In this document: positions 63,290 through 64,000 of the stretch, piece after piece
Position numbering within the stretch: the first letter of the stretch is position 1
Layout: every line of letters begins with the position of its first letter
From: Chondrus crispus
Taxonomy: Eukaryota > Rhodophyta > Florideophyceae > Gigartinales > Gigartinaceae
Direction: 5' to 3'
Assembly (NCBI RefSeq): GCF_000350225.1
Contig: NW_005178634.1
Location: 292,470-356,469, forward strand
DNA length: 64,000 nucleotides
Made by a program: the position numbers and the translations under genes
Notes under the pieces: model-generated
Told to the model about the DNA's origin: nothing
The model's input: the letters and a program-made list of their open reading frames with translations, nothing else
Databases searched by the model: none

Positions 63290-64000
63290 TCAACAAAGCA
63301 TGCCGCTTTCTTCCAGGGTCGTCCAGATCAACTTGTTCGCACTCACCTTCCCCTTCACCCTCCCCCCCGCGCCGACAACCTCGCCCCCTCCCCGCACCAG
63401 CATGCCGCCCTCGCCCGACTTCCTCTCGCCCGGCTTCCAGCCGCGCCGCCGCCGCCCCCGGGACGCGCACCCGCGCACCCCGCCTTCCCTAAGCCCTCCG
63501 CCGCGAAGCTCGTCCCACCCGCGCGCTCCCCCGCGCCCGAGCTCCCCTGTCTCGCCCACCTGGCGCTCGCCACCGGCCTCTCCCCCTCGCGGCCGGTTCG
63601 CGCGCGCCACGCCGCGCCGCGGCCCGCCGGGCCCGTTCAAGCTATACTTGCGCACTTCGTACTCGAGGACCTTGAAAATTTGGTTGGCACCCGACGTCGC
63701 AAACTCCAAAGCGCGTTCAAACGACTCGCCATCCGGGAGCTTGCTATCCAACTGACACGAAGCAATCTTAGCAGAGTGACTCAAGACGGCGAGCGTGAGC
63801 TCCGGGCGATCCGAGGCGCTCTCCAACGAGCTAGGATCAACGACAAAGGTGTCGTCCACAAAGCCCACACCACAAGCGACGACGAAATCCGACATGGCGA
63901 CGCCGACATTAACCAGTGCCAAACTGGCGGCATTGACAGCGGCGACGAGCGCGCCGCCGTCGTTCTGGAGGACCTGGAAATAGATGTCGATCTGGCTCTT
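63290..64000 (-). CDS. RRP41-like exosome subunit (RNase PH fold), 3' part
   Basis: RRP41 is one of six RNase PH-fold proteins in the ring of the eukaryotic exosome, which degrades and trims RNA. The frame is open from the window edge: KSQIDIYFQVLQNDGG, then AAVNAASLALVNVGVAMSDF and VGFVDDTFVVDPS, which follow the known RRP41 pattern (SQIDI-VQVLQ-DGG, AAVNAA-LA, M-DFV, GF-D). The usual C-terminal helix (ERALEFA through LEYEVRKY) ends near 63650. Then comes an unusual Gly/Arg-rich tail of about 120 codons from very GC-rich DNA (63350-63640), which may be a real RGG-like extension, a retained intron or 3' UTR. The start is beyond 64000. Confidence 0.8.
   Translation of the reverse strand, partial: KSQIDIYFQVLQNDGGALVAAVNAASLALVNVGVAMSDFVVACGVGFVDDTFVVDPSSLESASDRPELTLAVLSHSAKIASCQLDSKLPDGESFERALEFATSGANQIFKVLEYEVRKYSLNGPGGPRRGVARANRPRGGEAGGERQVGETGELGRGGARGWDELRGGGLREGGVRGCASRGRRRRGWKPGERKSGEGGMLVRGGGEVVGAGGRVKGKVSANKLIWTTLEESGMLC

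Noticed and set aside
62898..63755. 285-codon plus-strand ORF over the right edge
   Set aside because: Its 3' half is the reverse of the RRP41-like frame and its Pro/Arg-rich tail, so it is mostly a shadow.

Overview
The window is eukaryotic nuclear DNA (about 53-55% G+C by impression), and most of it is nested LTR retrotransposons. All recognisable pol genes are Ty3/Gypsy type (protease, reverse transcriptase, RNase H, integrase) with a C-terminal chromodomain, i.e. chromovirus-like. The clearest host gene is at the right edge: the minus-strand 3' part of an RRP41-type RNase PH-fold exosome subunit. The species cannot be named from this. An alga or other protist with large retrotransposons is a guess.

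Layout. Level 1 is element X (plus strand, 5' end outside the window): decayed integrase-chromodomain at 2-1584, a spacer, an antisense gene, and its 3' LTR at 49875-50466. Level 2 is element A-D (minus strand, 5071-49560), inserted in X's antisense gene with the 5-bp target duplication GTCCG. Level 3 is two elements inside A-D: B-C (minus, 6153-21666, duplication GTCAT) and F-E (plus, 25659-40581, duplication CGATC). Without its guests A-D is about 14.0 kb; B-C is 15.5 kb and F-E 14.9 kb. Right of X lie a possible DIRS-like RNase H scrap, a truncated composite relative (G/H, minus, 50825 to about 60797) with a solo X-type LTR in its RT (59922-60532), and about 3.2 kb of apparently host sequence.

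Shared plan of the large elements: LTR of about 1,020-1,040 bp; gag (coiled coil, capsid, CCHC knuckle); pro-pol in the -1 frame with a 130-nt overlap; then 4-5 kb that is neither gag nor pol; then a gene on the opposite strand (here 'aORF', about 549 codons) starting about 100 bp inside the 3' LTR and running back toward pol. The aORF is intact only in B-C. Damaged copies occur in A-D, F-E and G/H, and a divergent candidate lies at the same place in X. The region between pol and aORF carries repeated modules with short sense-strand ORFs, several with hydrophobic leaders, that keep protein-level similarity between copies. The unusual feature of the window is this giant chromovirus plan: a sense gag-pol, candidate secreted or membrane proteins, and a convergent antisense gene.

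No gag-pol copy is intact. B-C and F-E share the same stops and frameshift, and A-D has its own. The right halves of B-C and the left half of F-E form an 8-kb inverted repeat whose central part appears identical. All comparisons were made by eye; divergences are approximate.
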